This document shows, piece after piece, positions 13,201-24,950 of a stretch of DNA of 64,000 nt. The notes beneath the pieces were generated by a model. The model saw only the letters and a program-made list of their open reading frames with translations. It was not told where the DNA came from and did no database searches. The position numbers and the translations under genes are program-made. Positions within the stretch are counted from its first letter, which is position 1; the number at the start of each line of letters is the position of its first letter. The DNA is from Smallanthus sonchifolius (Eukaryota > Streptophyta > Magnoliopsida > Asterales > Asteraceae): assembly GCA_023525975.1 (NCBI GenBank), contig CM042034.1:5525501-5589500 (forward strand). Direction: 5' to 3'.

Positions 13201-16200
13201 CATTTCATAAAATTAGTGTTTGGTTATAAAGTAATATTTTATAATAATGTGCCAAGATCATGTACGCTGTTCTTGTTCTGGACTTGAATATATTCACACT
13301 TGTTGATATATTTGATTCAACAAGCTTTCTAGTGTGCTCCCTGAACATGTCTTCAGCTAGCTGCAAGAAATCCAAACCAATAATTAAACAATTGCAAGCA
13401 GTAATATACTATTAAGTTGCATATGCTAACTTAAAAAGCGTACCTCATCTGTAAGCCGACACTGTAGTTGTGCATCTCTAAGACTAATAAGATCTTCCGG
13501 ATGAATATCTAAGAAGTGTGTCAAGTATGTAAGTAAATATGTATACAAAAGTGTGATTTTCAAGGATTACATGAATCTAGTACTTTGAGTACCCAAAACA
13601 GTCTTGCTTTAAGTGAACTTTTTGAGTAACATAGAAACTAACTTCGGTATTTTGAAGTTCAGGATCTGATTGTTACAAATTGAAGACAAAATAATCAGTT
13701 TTTAATGTCTGGACAATCGATTCAACTGCAAATAAAACAGATTACCTAAGGGTAAAATATATTACCTACATAAATTTTTTAACCTAATTTAAAAGACTCC
13801 CGACTCTCATTTCATTAGATGTCTTCCTTTTCTTCACAAAAATGGCCTTTTTGTCAAAAAAATTTATTAATTCCTTATATAATCAAAATTTGTCTAACAC
13901 TCAATAATCTGATTATAGCAACACCAAACAACAGAAGCTCGCCCAAACATCATATTACACAGCTAGTTTCATTACAGCTGATAATTTAATTCTGGCTATT
14001 TAGCATTAAAAAAATCACTTTTAAAAAGCACATCCATGCCCCTCCTTTAACTGTTACTAGTGCACGGCTAAATAGCTTGTGTGGAACCTTATTGAATGTA
14101 TACAAGTGTCAAATACAATTACAGAAATAATTTACATTATTTCAATAATAATCTAGTTTTAGCTTTGCCAATCAATAATGTATGTTACAAACTTACCTTG
14201 GCCAATCAATTTTAGCTTGGAAGCATATAACCGTTGGGCATTGTCTCTTATAGCAACCTCAACCTGTAGCACAGATGATCCCACTTACCAAAAGGTTATT
14301 GGAACGGCTTGTGAATGTAAACATCGTTTCTTATTATTAAACTTTGTAATTCTAAGAAATCATTAATGACGCACGTCTGAATTGGTTATATACCTGTGAT
14401 TCGGTAACCTTAAACACACGCTTCCACGGTAAAAGAAAACCGGAAGCCTCTCCAAACACAAGTGTTGAAACATAAATCAGCTTCTGAAATGCCTGCGCTG
14501 GAGGGTCCCACAATGATCAAGCCCTGTATCTTCATTTAAAATCTACATTCATAGAGGTGGCAAGATGGACGGGCCAGGCGGGCAGGGTAAAGAATCAAAA
14601 CGGGCCATTTTAAGCCCGAAATTGGACGGATTAAGTTGACCCAAAAAACTTTTTGTCCAATTTCTTTAATTTTAATACATAATTAGTGTCAGATATGACT
14701 GCAGAAACTATAGTATATCAATAATAATTTAATTTTTTTGGTCAAAATAACCTTGGGTATTTTACACGCAAAAATACACTCTGAACAACTTTCAGCCCAT
14801 TTTTTTGTTAATCCTTTATGTTATCCATGTGACCCCTTAAACATGAAACGTAGCCCAAATCGACCCATTCATAAGTAAATGGTCGAAATTCCCACCTCTA
14901 CTTTTTAAGCATCAAAATGGACAGTATTTTATGACCATGGATTATAATATTACAATAATGATCTACTTTTTTGGTTAAAATGATTTTGGAGGTTTTATGC
15001 ATAGAAAACACTTTGGGTGACTTTCGACCCATTTGACCAATTCCTTTTTGAGCTATTTTTTATTACTAATGTGATTGTGCCCCGTTAGACATGAAACATA
15101 CCCGACGCTGTTCTGCATCTGCTTCACGGTCACCGGTTTCTAACCGTTGCCTAAATATACTCCTACCAATCTGTTGAAAAAGTGTGGAAATGATAAAATA
15201 AATATAATTGGTTAGGTGAAAGATATTTTCCAACTTAAACCAAGGACGCTTAGTCGTTAGTGCATCAATAAAGTGAAAAACCAATGTTGTAAACAGTACC
15301 TCCATATGCATGGCAGCTGCATCGGGATCATCGATTCCCAGTGAATTTTTGAATTTAATAATAATACCAGCTTCGTCGCCCTTTAGATCTTCACCACCAG
15401 TAGGAAGTACAGAAGAAACATATCTGAGAAACAAAATAGAATGAAATAATGGTTGCTGGTATTCATGAATGGAATTACGGTTACACTTCAAATTGGGTAA
15501 ATTTTTTAAGTGGGTCAAAGCGGTTGGTTGACCCACCAACAACAAAAGATGTTCCTTTTGTTTGAACTTTATAAGTAACTAATATCATATGAATACAAAA
15601 ACTTTTATTAGAACAGTGATCCAACTTTATGAATAAACGGTTTTGAAGATCATAAACAGTCGGCTTTTAAAACGTTCAACCCATTTGACCCATTCCTTAT
15701 TTAACTAAAATATACCCATTTGACTTGTTATCAATTACATACGATCCAAATTGACCCGTTTGCACAATGGGTTGAAATTGCAAACAGTTGACATGGGAAA
15801 GTAGTTCTGGTTGAGAAGAATAAATATGACCACTCTGGTGAAACACTGGAGTAAAAAAAGGTTCAAAATAACAAACCCTCCTTTTTACGAGTCACTAAAT
15901 GAGTAATGACCCATGAAAAGACTATAAAGTTAAGAATCAGATCAGTTGCTAATGGCTATAATAACAGTGGCTAGGAAAGATAAAAGAGAGTTATAAAAAC
16001 AATTGCTACTCACCGGCAATATATATCACAGAGCTCTGCATTGAAAGCCTCATTCTGTTTGCTAACACCATATCTGAAAGACACAAATATAACAAAGATA
16101 TAATCATCAACAGTCATTAACAGGGACTCTTACCTGTATTATATGCCAAACAAAAAAGATGCAATTTATTTCACCTTTTGACGTCAAAATCAGCACTTAT

Positions 16201-18057
16201 TTAATAAAAAAGACATCCATTGCTAATATAACCTCACTATTTCCATGCTTCTTTTAAAACCCTCAAAAAAAACTTGAACTGATGAAACTATCACCAGTTC
16301 ACCACCCACCCATTTACAAAACAGTGATTATAAAAGATTGATACACACTTATTAGGTTTCACCAACTTGAACAGGTCCAAAAAAACACTATATATTTATT
16401 CCTAAATGAAAAACAAAATTGAATTTACAAATCAACTAAAATGAGCATGCCATTTACCTCAATTTAAACAATCAGCTAATCTAATTCTAGTTTTACAAAT
16501 TGACAATAAAAAAAACATAAAGATTAAAATTTTAACATATTTAATCATCAGCCTATATGCCTATATACAACTTTATTTCCAGCTATTGTTAGACTAATTT
16601 TGACAAATAGAACTAAAACCATTTCGGATTGCAGTTAGCAGCATTTTCTTAAATAAAAGTGCTAAATCCTCCTACTTATATGCATAGTTGTCAGAGGCGC
16701 TAAGCGCACTCGAGGCGCATAGGCCTCGCCTGGGGTCTAGGCACAAAAAAAGCGAGGGTCTGAGAAAAAAAACGCACTTAAAAGGAAAAAAAATTAAAAT
16801 ATATTATGTATTGAAAAATAATATTATTTTTCAAAAAAATAAATAAAGAAAAGCTATTATATAACATTTAATATCATCTAATTAGTACCAAAATGTTCAA
16901 AGTCAAATTCCAAAATGATCTTCAATCGGTATTGTGGAAGCTTTTATAAGTTCAACCATAACCTAGGAAATGATAATAAAGCATATAAAAATCCAAAAAA
17001 AACTGCGCCTCTTAACCTCAAACTGCGCCTCAAACAGAAAAGCGCAATCACTGCCCCTTATGCGCCTAGGCGCCCCAGGCGAGCGCTTTTAACAACTATG
17101 CTTATATGAGTAATTAACTTCCTAATGATATGATTATGACAGTTGTAATGATCTTAACGCATGAAGCAATACATACTCTCTAAAATCAAGTCTTATTACA
17201 ATGCTCTAAAACTAGTCGTATAATTAGGAAGACAGTTATGCATACATACTAAGTTGCTAACTAGCAGGATTAGTGTCTGTCTTTCTTAAAATAAACTGTA
17301 ACTAGTCCCAATTAACTTGTATCAATTATGAAGCAGCAAAAGTTTCACCAAATATAAGCTTCTGTTTGCCCATTAAAATGGCAACAATTTCCTCTTTCAG
17401 TATCCTATGAATCTGAATTTGCTTCTTCTGATAACTAAAAATAATTCATATACTCTCTTTTTTTTATGATTCTATTATCTATATCAAATTATGTTACAGA
17501 TTATAAAAAATAAACCTGCTAGCAATGTTTTCAATGTCTTCTTTCTTCAAATCCCCGGGATCTGAACCAGCAACGTAGTTATGTAAGCTCACGGCAGCAA
17601 TCTCCGGCACCGACGAATTCAACGCGTAAACAGCACCGGCACCGGCAGCACCTAAAACAACAGCTCCACCCAAACTAGCATTCCGATTTCCACCAATACG
17701 CAACCCTAATCCATATCCAGCAGCAACGGCGCCGGCAACGACAACAACCGAGCTAGCTAACCTAACAGCCGGAGACATCGAATCCACAAGCGATTGAAAC
17801 GCCGTCAGCTCCTTCTTCCCGCCAAACACATCGGTTACGGCGGTGTTGGTGGACGGCTGGTCTGCCGACGACGAGGAGGAAGAGCAACGAACGACGGGGA
17901 CACGGCAGCTGTAATTGTACCTGTATCTGTTTCTCCGGAGATTGAAGGTGATGAATTTTGTTGAGGTTTGGAGGGGGTTAGGGTTGAGAAATGGAGAGAA
18001 GAGAAGTGTGGGGTGAGGGGAAGATGGTTGTTGTGTTAGGAGAATTGAGGGGTTCAT
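6948..18057 (-). CDS. TIC110: TIC110, plastid inner-envelope import protein
   Basis: TIC110 is a scaffold of the plastid inner-envelope protein import machinery; its large helical C-terminal part faces the stroma and recruits chaperones. The spliced exons, in transcript order, are 17516-18057, 16014-16073, 15300-15423, 15102-15170, 14394-14492, 14197-14263, 13444-13508, 13266-13360, 12764-12891, 12234-12334, 10529-10745, 10129-10283, 9666-9791, 7924-8895 and 6948-7193. All junctions are GT-AG and the sum is 3,066 bp, so 1,021 residues, close to the Arabidopsis length I recall (about 1,016). The first 60 residues look like a transit peptide. Two hydrophobic helices follow at about 97-118 and 129-147, then YALNSSVPEIAAVSLHNYV. 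The C-terminus is SLNDLLACDKAVPASPLSWE onward and ends EEEFVF, like other TIC110 proteins. Exon borders come from my own splice reading. Introns carry several MITEs and one Helitron. Nothing suggests loss of function. Confidence 0.96.
7232..7279. repeat. Palindromic AAT/ATT microsatellite
   Basis: A run of AAT units turns directly into a run of ATT units, so the whole tract is self-complementary. It lies just upstream, on the minus strand, of the last TIC110 exon, inside the last intron. Confidence 0.9.
9031..9402. mobile_element. Probable hAT-like MITE in TIC110 intron 13
   Basis: The right end reads GAACTGCCACCCCTA, whose complement TAGGGGTGGCAGTTC is a typical hAT-like MITE terminus. The left end TAAGTGGCAACTCC is a diverged partner. 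The body is rich in GGGTT and AACCC motifs (for example CAACCCGTTTGAA). No clear 8-bp target duplication remains, so the left border is approximate. Confidence 0.45.
9940..10075 (+). mobile_element. SINE-like repeat in TIC110 intron 12
   Basis: It reads CCCAGCAAAATCCCACTC, then GGGTCTGGGGAGGGTGGGAT, then a segment ending GACCCTCGGCTCGG. The same pattern occurs at 31446-31570 and, as a short piece on the minus strand, at 62436-62540. This motif series recurs widely in plant genomes as a SINE-like repeat; I am not sure of its family name. Confidence 0.6.
11122..11496 (+). mobile_element. Non-autonomous Helitron (375 bp) in TIC110 intron 10
   Basis: The 5' end is TCTATACTATATAATAAATA preceded by A, and the 3' end is AACCTAG followed by T. 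An ACCCATGTAATACATGGGT hairpin stands 7 bp before the CTAG terminus. These are the three hallmarks of Helitron ends, and they match the copy at 20572. Confidence 0.85.
11554..11755. mobile_element. hAT-like MITE relic with ACCGAA motifs, TIC110 intron 10
   Basis: It opens with TAGGGGTGAGCAAA, a common hAT-type MITE start, and continues with repeated AACCGAA and GGTTCGG subterminal motifs. The matching right terminus is not visible, so this is probably a truncated copy. Confidence 0.45.
14552..14900. mobile_element. hAT-like MITE (349 bp) in TIC110 intron 4
   Basis: The ends TAGAGGTGGCAAG and TTCCCACCTCTA form a short terminal inverted repeat. The body contains GGGC and GACCCA motifs like related relics in other introns here. 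The 8-bp flanks do not match well, so the target duplication has decayed or the border is off by a few bases. Confidence 0.6.
16683..17100. mobile_element. hAT-type MITE of the GGCGC family (418 bp), exact 8-bp TSD
   Basis: The terminal inverted repeat is CATAGTTGTCAGAGGCGCT at the left and AGCGCTTTTAACAACTATG at the right. The flanks are identical 8-mers, CTTATATG, at 16675-16682 and 17101-17108. The subterminal regions are packed with GGCGC and CTAGGC motifs around an AT-rich centre. It lies in TIC110 intron 1. Copies of the same family are at 33271 and 55881. Confidence 0.9.
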
Positions 18058-18734
18058 GGTGTGAAGTTGCTGACTGTTTTCCCCCGGCGGTGAAGCTCCG
18101 GCGAGTTTGAGACGACGGCGGGAGGTTGGTGAAGAGTGGAGGAGTGTGGAAATGAGAGGATAGAGGTGATAAGAGAGGGTGAAAAGGGCGGAGGAGATAA
18201 AAGGGTCCAGGCAGGGTTTTGTAAAAAAAAAACTCTACCTGCCAAGATTGTCCCCTAAAGTTTCTAAGTATATACTAATAGCCCTTTACATTATCAATTT
18301 TAAGTATTAGATTATGAGAACCACGTAAATGTATGTACATTTTGTTTTAACTGAAATGTGTAAGGTGGCCATGTAACTTCTCACATCACTCTCTTTCAGA
18401 TTCTAGTTGTATGTGTCAATCACTAGATAGAGATGTATTATGTCGTTGTAGCGTATCTCTAGTTAAAATTAGTTTTGTATTGAATGTGATCCATGTATGT
18501 ATACACATACTTAAATATGTATTTGTAATCTGAATGATAGTATGGGTGATTTGAATGTACTATGAATCTGAAGCCTTTTTGTTGATTGATCTTCTCCATG
18601 GTTCCACTATGTAGGTGGCGTTTCGTTTATCAAAGTCGCCCACATTTAATTTCTCGAATGACGGTTGTGTAGCTCATACATCCATACCATTTAAAAAAAA
18701 ATGCACCCATACAAGGACAAATTGGGGGGGGGGG
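18058..18734. other. TIC110 upstream region
   Basis: This holds the 5' leader and presumed promoter of TIC110 on the minus strand. The first 180 bp are purine-rich on the plus strand, so the TIC110 leader is pyrimidine-rich. From 18250 on I see no gene. A G-run at 18724-18734 abuts the next repeat. Confidence 0.5.
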
Positions 18735-19589
18735 TGTAACACCCCGATTTTTTAAACCAATGTAAACTTTTTAACACACAAAATTTATGTCTCAAAAACA
18801 TTTACCATTTACAACATGGCTTTGTCATTTACAATAATGAGTTATGAATAAACAATTCCAAAGGAAAAAGAAATCAAAACATGCTTAGACATTCCACGAG
18901 TCTAATTAACAACTGACAATTGTTTATAACATCCCCAACAAGATTAATGTTTAGCAAAACAAACACCCGACTTTGAGTATGAGAATCCAAATCCACTTGA
19001 AGCAATACTCATGACTACACTAAAGTTTTACCTACAAGAAAGCACCCACAAATCACCATTATTAAATATTTACAACCATTGGGACAAACCCAAGTTAATA
19101 CCCTCAAAACTGGCCAAAAACCCAAAGCAGCTTATGGCACAACATCTTACAGAAGGTCTCGGGCTTATCATACGTTTCCAATGTATAATATGCTTAATGG
19201 GCGCATGATACGCTTGCTACGTGTCTTACACCTCGAATTCCATTTTCCAACATATCCAACCCCTTGTTGTCCGACCCATTTGCATTTTCGAGCGCACACG
19301 ACTATAAACTTGTATTTAAGACACAACACAAGTCCTACCATACTAACATCAATTTGTTAGTCTTGGGCACGGCAAACACGAGAACCACCTCTCGTTTTCA
19401 CCCATGGAGCATTTTACTCCAAGATCGCCCGCTTTTATGCACTTGGATGTAGTGAACAACCTTGACTCGTAACTTTTACTAATATGCAAGCTATTTACTG
19501 CTCACTCATCATCAACTAACTAACTTAACGACCACCAAATATAAGTACCATCCTCGTTTATACCCATGAAGTATTTGACTCAAAGAATC

Positions 19590-19800
19590 ATCCGTGAAAT
19601 GGTTGACTTCACAACCACGCGTGAAGTATTTGACTTCACGTATAGATACGAGTACCACCCTCATTTACACCCATGGAGTATTTGACTCCAAGAATCACAT
19701 GTGAAGTAGTTAACTTCACATTCACCCGTGAAGCATTTGACATCACAACCACCTGTGATGTATTTGACTTCACATACACCCATGGAATATTTGGTTCAAA
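19590..19800. repeat. Degenerate short tandem repeat with TGAAGTATTTGACTTCA
   Basis: Several imperfect copies of a 27-33 bp unit centred on GTGAAGTATTTGACTTCAC, itself partly palindromic, follow each other. A sister variant reads CCCATGGAGTATTTGACTCC. Confidence 0.7.
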
Positions 19801-19844
19801 TTAATCCATTAAGTGTTCAACGTCAAGAATCCACATTTTAGTTT

Positions 19845-20267
19845 AACTATTTACCACATAAATTAAACTACACCAAATACATCATACTCCACGTTTTACT
19901 TTGATTCTTTACCACATAAGTCATATTACACCAAATTCCACATTTTAGTTTGACTCTTTACCATATTAAATAAATGACACCAATACACCATGTTTCACAT
20001 TTTAGTTTGACTCTTTACCACACAAGTCAAATTACATCAATACATTACATTTCTCTTTACCTCGTAAGTCAAATTACCCAAATACACCATATTCCACATT
20101 TTAGGTTGACTTTTTACTACGTAAGTCAAATTACACCAATACACCACATTTCACACTTTAATTTAACTCTTTACCGCACAAGTCAATTTTCACAAAATCG
20201 ACATATTTCATACATTAGTCTGACTCTTTACTATTTTAAGTCAAACTACACCAAAACAACATATTTC
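19845..20267. repeat. About eight copies of a ~55-bp tandem repeat
   Basis: Each unit follows the pattern ACATTTTAGTTTGACTCTTT, then ACCACATAAGTCAAATTACA, then CCAATACACCATATTTC. Copies differ by substitutions and small indels. A further unit, TATTTCACACATTAATTGAC, reappears at 21371 beyond the inserted element, showing that the array was split. Confidence 0.8.
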
Positions 20268-21370
20268 GGTGTGCACGGTTCGGTTCGGTTTTGACCCAAA
20301 ACCGTAACCATAACCGAAGTTTCGGTTAATCGGAAAATGTTAACCGATCGGTTTTCGATTAATCGGTTATTGTGCAGTGCAACTATGTGAGATAAGTTTA
20401 TGCATGTGTGTTGTATGTATATATACAGATTTATTGTTTTGTGTTTACAACATCATCACCTAGTGGAGTCTCTAAGAAATTTAATGGCGTAGATCCAATA
20501 TAAAAAATGGGTTATCCCGTTAATTCAATACCTATATATATAAATATAATATAGCAGGTGATGTAGAAGAATCTATACTATATAATAAATAAATGTTTTT
20601 GTATGCCACATGTCGTCACCATATTCAATCTTATCATTTTTTTCCCGCTTCTCTCTTTTATTAAATGCACTCATATCTTTTAATAAATTACTAATTATAC
20701 TAATAAAACACATTTATTTTAAATTATCATTTATTATAAAAAACTTTGAAATCTAATTATGTAACTTTTATTTTCAATCAAATAGTAATGAAAGTCAAAT
20801 TACATTAAATAGTAATTGACGTATTTTTGAAACCCAATTATATATTATTTTTTACACATTTTGAATTTTGTAATACATTTTTACACATTAAATACATAAA
20901 TAAAATTTAAGAAAATTTATGTATTGATATATTTCATCCCGTGTGTATTACACGGGTCTAAGTTAGTAACCAGATAAATACACATTTATTTTCTTTAATG
21001 CCTTTAGACAAACCTATGAGAACCAAACTTAAACAAGAAACAAAATTCTAAAGTAGCTTGGTGTCTGCCCCAAATTTAAGGGGAAAAAATAAACAATAAA
21101 TTTAAACAATTCTAAAAACAAAGGATGCATAACAGAAAACTAAAGCCATAAACAATTCAAAAGTTACGGAAATTATATAATGTGGAAGATCACATATTTT
21201 GAATAGTTATTTTTATAATCGGTTCGGTTAATTCGGTTATGTCACATACTAAAATCAAAACCGAACCATAATTTTCGGTTATTGGTTATGGCTTAACCGA
21301 ACCATCAATTAATTGCTCGGTTCGGTTAATTCAATTCGGTTAAGTCGGTTAAATCGGTTACGGTTACGAG
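20268..21370. mobile_element. Non-autonomous hAT-like element with GGTTCGG arms, split by a Helitron
   Basis: The left arm (about 20268-20370) and right arm (about 21215-21370) are packed with GGTTCGGTT and AACCGAA motifs in mirrored order. Both flanks contain TATTTC, and the tandem array outside is continuous if the element is removed, so the borders are well supported although the duplication is imperfect. A Helitron occupies 20572-20966. No transposase is present. Confidence 0.6.
20572..20966 (+). mobile_element. Non-autonomous Helitron (395 bp)
   Basis: It begins TCTATACTATATAATAAATA after an A and ends AAGTTAG before a T. The hairpin CCCGTGTGTATTACACGGG lies close to the 3' end. The terminal CTAG has become TTAG. 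It is inserted inside the hAT-like element. Confidence 0.8.
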
Positions 21371-21484
21371 TATTTCACACATTAATTGACTATTTCCTTG
21401 CATTATATATGCATTTTATAGGTTTTTATTCACAAGTCTGCGGTTGATAACATCATCTGTGTCAAAGCTTGGAGACCCACTCCC

Positions 21485-24400
21485 ATGGCTACCTCTACAA
21501 CCATATTCACTCACTCCCCTTTTATTAACACTCAAACCTCCTCCAAACTCCTGGTATCAACCCCTAATTTTCGCACTAATTCCATCAGAAACCTATGCTC
21601 ATCCTCTTCTCCTCAGTCCATCACCGCTCACGAAACCCTAGCTCCTCCACCAATTACACATTCCGTCAACGACACCACCTATAAGAAATGGGAAGCTCAC
21701 CGGAAGAGGAAGGTACTAATGCGAGTCGGCTACACTGGCACTGACTACAGAGGTAAGCTTCAGTTGTCGATTTACGTCTCGGTTCAATTCCCCTTCTCCG
21801 ATCTCACTTTCTAATTGTGAGCGTGCTCTCCTTGCCTGCATTTCTGTTATGTACCTTACAGTTTCTGATTCCAGGTTTGCCTGTGCAAAGCATTTCTATA
21901 TCCTGTAATTTTGTCTACATGTTTAGATTTTTTTTTGCATTGTTCATGATAATTCTACAGTTTATGCGAATTGATTTGATATTTAGAAACTAAAAATACT
22001 TAAGATTGGGAATATTTGAGGAAACTTGCTCATTTAGTCTTGCTTTCAATTAAAATTAGTCTGTACCGTTGTACAAGTAAGCAATGTTTTCAGGACGGAC
22101 CGGACGTCGAACCGGTCTCCTTATTGGTATACTGGTCGGACCGGATTTAAAAACCGGACGACGTCATAAATATTAAAAAATAAATTAATCCAAACAACCA
22201 TTAATCATTCAAAAACCACCAAAAAGTCAATTACAATAATCTTAAACTAACAATTAACTACAAAATACGAATCCAAGAGACTTAAAAGAGAAAAAAAAAT
22301 AAAAAAAATAAAATGGCCAACCGGTCCAACCCCCGGGTTTCCGGCCCAACGGCAGGGTCGCTGCAGGCCCGTTTCAACACATATAACCGGACCGGCCAAG
22401 TCTCCGGTTCCCGGCCCGACCGGCCGGTCTGGTATGGGTTTCAAAACACTACAAGTAACATCTGTTGACAAAATCATGTATTTTAAGATGGATTTGCTTT
22501 CTCTAAAAGCATGTTTGTGTGATATAGCTATAGAGAAAGAACTGGAAACAGCTATTTACAAAGCTGGCGGAATTCGTGACAGTAACTTTGGGGATTTGCA
22601 AAAGATTGCTTGGGCCACAAGTAACCAAATCGATGATGAAGTAAAGTTTAAAAGAATGCTTACCTCTCATTTATTTGCTTTATGGCCTTTTCCTTTTGTC
22701 TAGTAATCTAATTTTTTTCCCATATATGATTTTATTCACAGGTTCACTCTTTATCAACCATGATATCCTTTAAAATGGAGATACCTGAAAATGCTTGGAT
22801 TGATGATTCTAATGGGATAGCACTTGCAGATATTGTCAATACTTATCTGTCTAAAAATGTCAGAGCTTTCAGCATTCTACCTTCACAAAAGTACGAAACA
22901 TTTCACCTTGAAATCTCTTTTTTTTGGGTAATCGTCGGTACCCCTTACTAGAAAAATCACAAGAACCCAACAAGACCCTTCTAACCAACGGGATCATATA
23001 AAGCGCAGATTGCGCTGGGCAAGGGGCCTTCAAGGGGTTTAAAGACAAAAAATCAGTGAAAGCTGGATTCAAACCCGAGACCTCTGCTAGAGGGACTCAA
23101 GCGCTTACTAGTGAAATATGAAACAAATTTTTTTATGTACCTCATCCATGTATCTAGGGGTAACTTTGTAGAATAGTAACCAAGTTTTAAAAGTGTTCCA
23201 ATTAGTTCACTCAATACGCATTTTACACGATATACACCCTCCGGTATACTATGGTGAGTGACTTAATTGGTACACTTTTGAAACTTGGTTACTATTCTGT
23301 TGTGTTTTCCCATGTATCTAAGAGACACGCTGAAACTTTAAAAAGCAGTTTTATAATTTAATTGCATTTATATAGTTTGTGGTCACTATGTTTTTCAGGA
23401 GTTTCAATGCTTCAGAGGAATGTAATATGAGAAAATACGGCTACCTCCTTCCTTTAGAAGTAATTGGGATCTCTACCAATTGCAGTGACGCTGAAATTGA
23501 ACGTCACTTATCAGAATTCAATGATATCCTTAGCTTTTATGAGGTATGCTTTATAGTATATGGTGGTCTTTCATGTCCTAAGATATATCTATAGTTTGAC
23601 CAAATTTGTTCAGTTTGACTTTAAGCGCGCTATTGCAGGGAAAACATCCTTTCCATAATTATACAATCCCATCCGAGTATAGGAATCAGTATCCTGAGGA
23701 ACAATCTCCTGACAATGGGATTGGTGAAAGTGTTGAAGAAGAACACATGCAATTCAGTGCTAATGATTCTGATAGAAAATCGGCTGATGAATCTGAATCA
23801 GATGGGAGTACTTTAAACGACCCGCCCATCTTTGCTAAATGGCTGCACCAACCTGATGAGAATGATCGAATAACCGATATCCACTTTAGAAAAATCTTCC
23901 AGTGTTCATGTGGAAAGATGAAAAATTTGTTTGGAACAAGTTATGTTGAGATCTCCATTTGTGGGGAGTCATTCATGCTTCATCAAGTAAGTCTGTCTAA
24001 ACACTGTTCAATAGCATAAACATTTTTACAAAAAATCAAACTTTATTATATTTATTTGGGTAAATACCATAAAAACCAACATACTCTGATTTTTCACGAA
24101 AAAACTCCTCAACTTAGTTTTGGTATATTAAAGTTCCTAAACGTGTAAAAAATACACCAAAAAGTGTCCAAATTAGCTTTTGTACATTAAAGTCTCTAAA
24201 CTTGTCTAAAATGCCACATACTTTTATTATTATTATTTTTTAAATAATGACCTGTTAACTCTTAAATTGGTCAAAATAAGATGGTATAATTTTTTTATTT
24301 TTTATTTTTCTTGTGAAAATGTTAAATGTCACTTTATCAAGTTTAGGGCCTCTAATATACAAAAATTAGTTTATTGATTTTTTTGTTATTGGGGGACTTT

Positions 24401-24950
24401 AGAATACCAAAATTAGGTTGAGGGGCCTTTTCACAAAATTCAAGAAAGTATATTGGTTTTTTATTTTTATATTAATCCTATTTATTTAATATCCTTTGCT
24501 CATGAAATGGTACTTCATCAGATCCGAAAAATGGTGGGAGCAGCAGTGGCAGTGAAGCGCGGTCTACTTCCAAGAGACATAATTCCAATGTCGCTTAACA
24601 AATTCACACGTTTTATTCTACCCGTTGCACCATCTGAAGTATTGTTTTTAAGATGGAATCATTTCATTTTGGAAAAGGAATCTGGCAAAGCTATAAGGCC
24701 CGAAGTTCTGACATCAGTAGAATCAGAAGAAATATTAAAAAATGTTGAAGATTTCTATGAATCAATCATGTTGCCTCGGATATCAGAATTCTTGGATCCT
24801 TTGAAACATCCTTGGAAGGAATGGGTTGAGTTACTAGATGCAAATACTAGGATTCCAGATTCACAGTTGGATGAAATCAGGAATGCATGGGTTACATGGG
24901 AGGAAAATTTATGGGTTAAGACCGAAGCTGCTTTATATTATTCTAGTTAA
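21485..24950 (+). CDS. TruA-type pseudouridine synthase paralogue with altered catalytic motif
   Basis: TruA-family enzymes convert uridine to pseudouridine in RNA, using an aspartate in a conserved R-T-D-x-G-V motif. Exons are 21485-21752, 21875-21904, 22528-22640, 22742-22890, 23399-23543, 23639-23986 and 24522-24950, together 1,482 bp (493 residues), all in frame. The serine-rich N-terminus suggests an organelle transit peptide. The fold signature RVGYTGTDYRG near residue 80 is kept, as is ESFMLHQIRKMVGAAVAVKR in the C-terminal half. The motif read as SRTDKGV in the neighbouring copy is here SNQIDDEV (about 131-138): the aspartate position remains, but R, T, K and G are changed. The frame is otherwise clean, so the copy may be a diverged non-catalytic protein or a young pseudogene. 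Introns hold MITEs. The intron positions match the paralogue at 28229. Confidence 0.85.
22081..22450. mobile_element. hAT-type MITE rich in GGACCGG (370 bp), exact 8-bp TSD
   Basis: Identical 8-mers ACAAGTAA flank it (22073-22080 and 22451-22458). The ends AATGTTTTCAGGACGGACC and GGTTTCAAAACACT are inverted partners. The body is dense in GGACCGG, CCGGCC and AACCGG. It lies in intron 2 of the left TruA copy. Confidence 0.8.
23157..23311. mobile_element. Mutator-type MITE (155 bp), exact 9-bp TSD
   Basis: ATGTATCTA occurs on both sides (23148-23156 and 23312-23320), the 9-bp duplication expected of Mutator-like elements. The element is a near-complete fold-back: both arms contain AGAATAGTAACCAAGTTT. 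It lies in intron 4 of the left TruA copy. Confidence 0.88.
24057..24462. mobile_element. Fold-back MITE in intron 6 of the left TruA copy
   Basis: The arm starting GGGTAAATACCATAAAAACC is mirrored by one ending GTATATTGGTTTTTTATT. Both arms contain CAACTTAGTTTTGGTAT or its complement. The right terminus is diverged, so the border is approximate and I could not fix a target duplication. Confidence 0.6.

Larger units (their letters stand above)
18735..20267 (-). mobile_element. LTR-like repeat beginning TGTAACACCCCG, right end unclear
   Basis: The left terminus TGTAACACCCCG is the complement of the GGGGTGTTACA end typical of plant Gypsy LTRs. The body has no coding domain and contains two tandem arrays (about 19590-19800 and 19845-20267). 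The arrayed sequence resumes after the insertion at 20268-21370, so the repeat originally ran on to at least about 21400. I cannot identify a right terminus or a target duplication. Confidence 0.5.

Noticed and set aside
22869..23072. Minus-strand 67-codon frame in TruA intron 4
   Set aside because: It lies across exon 4 and a GGGTTTGAATCC-type intron repeat, with no motif.
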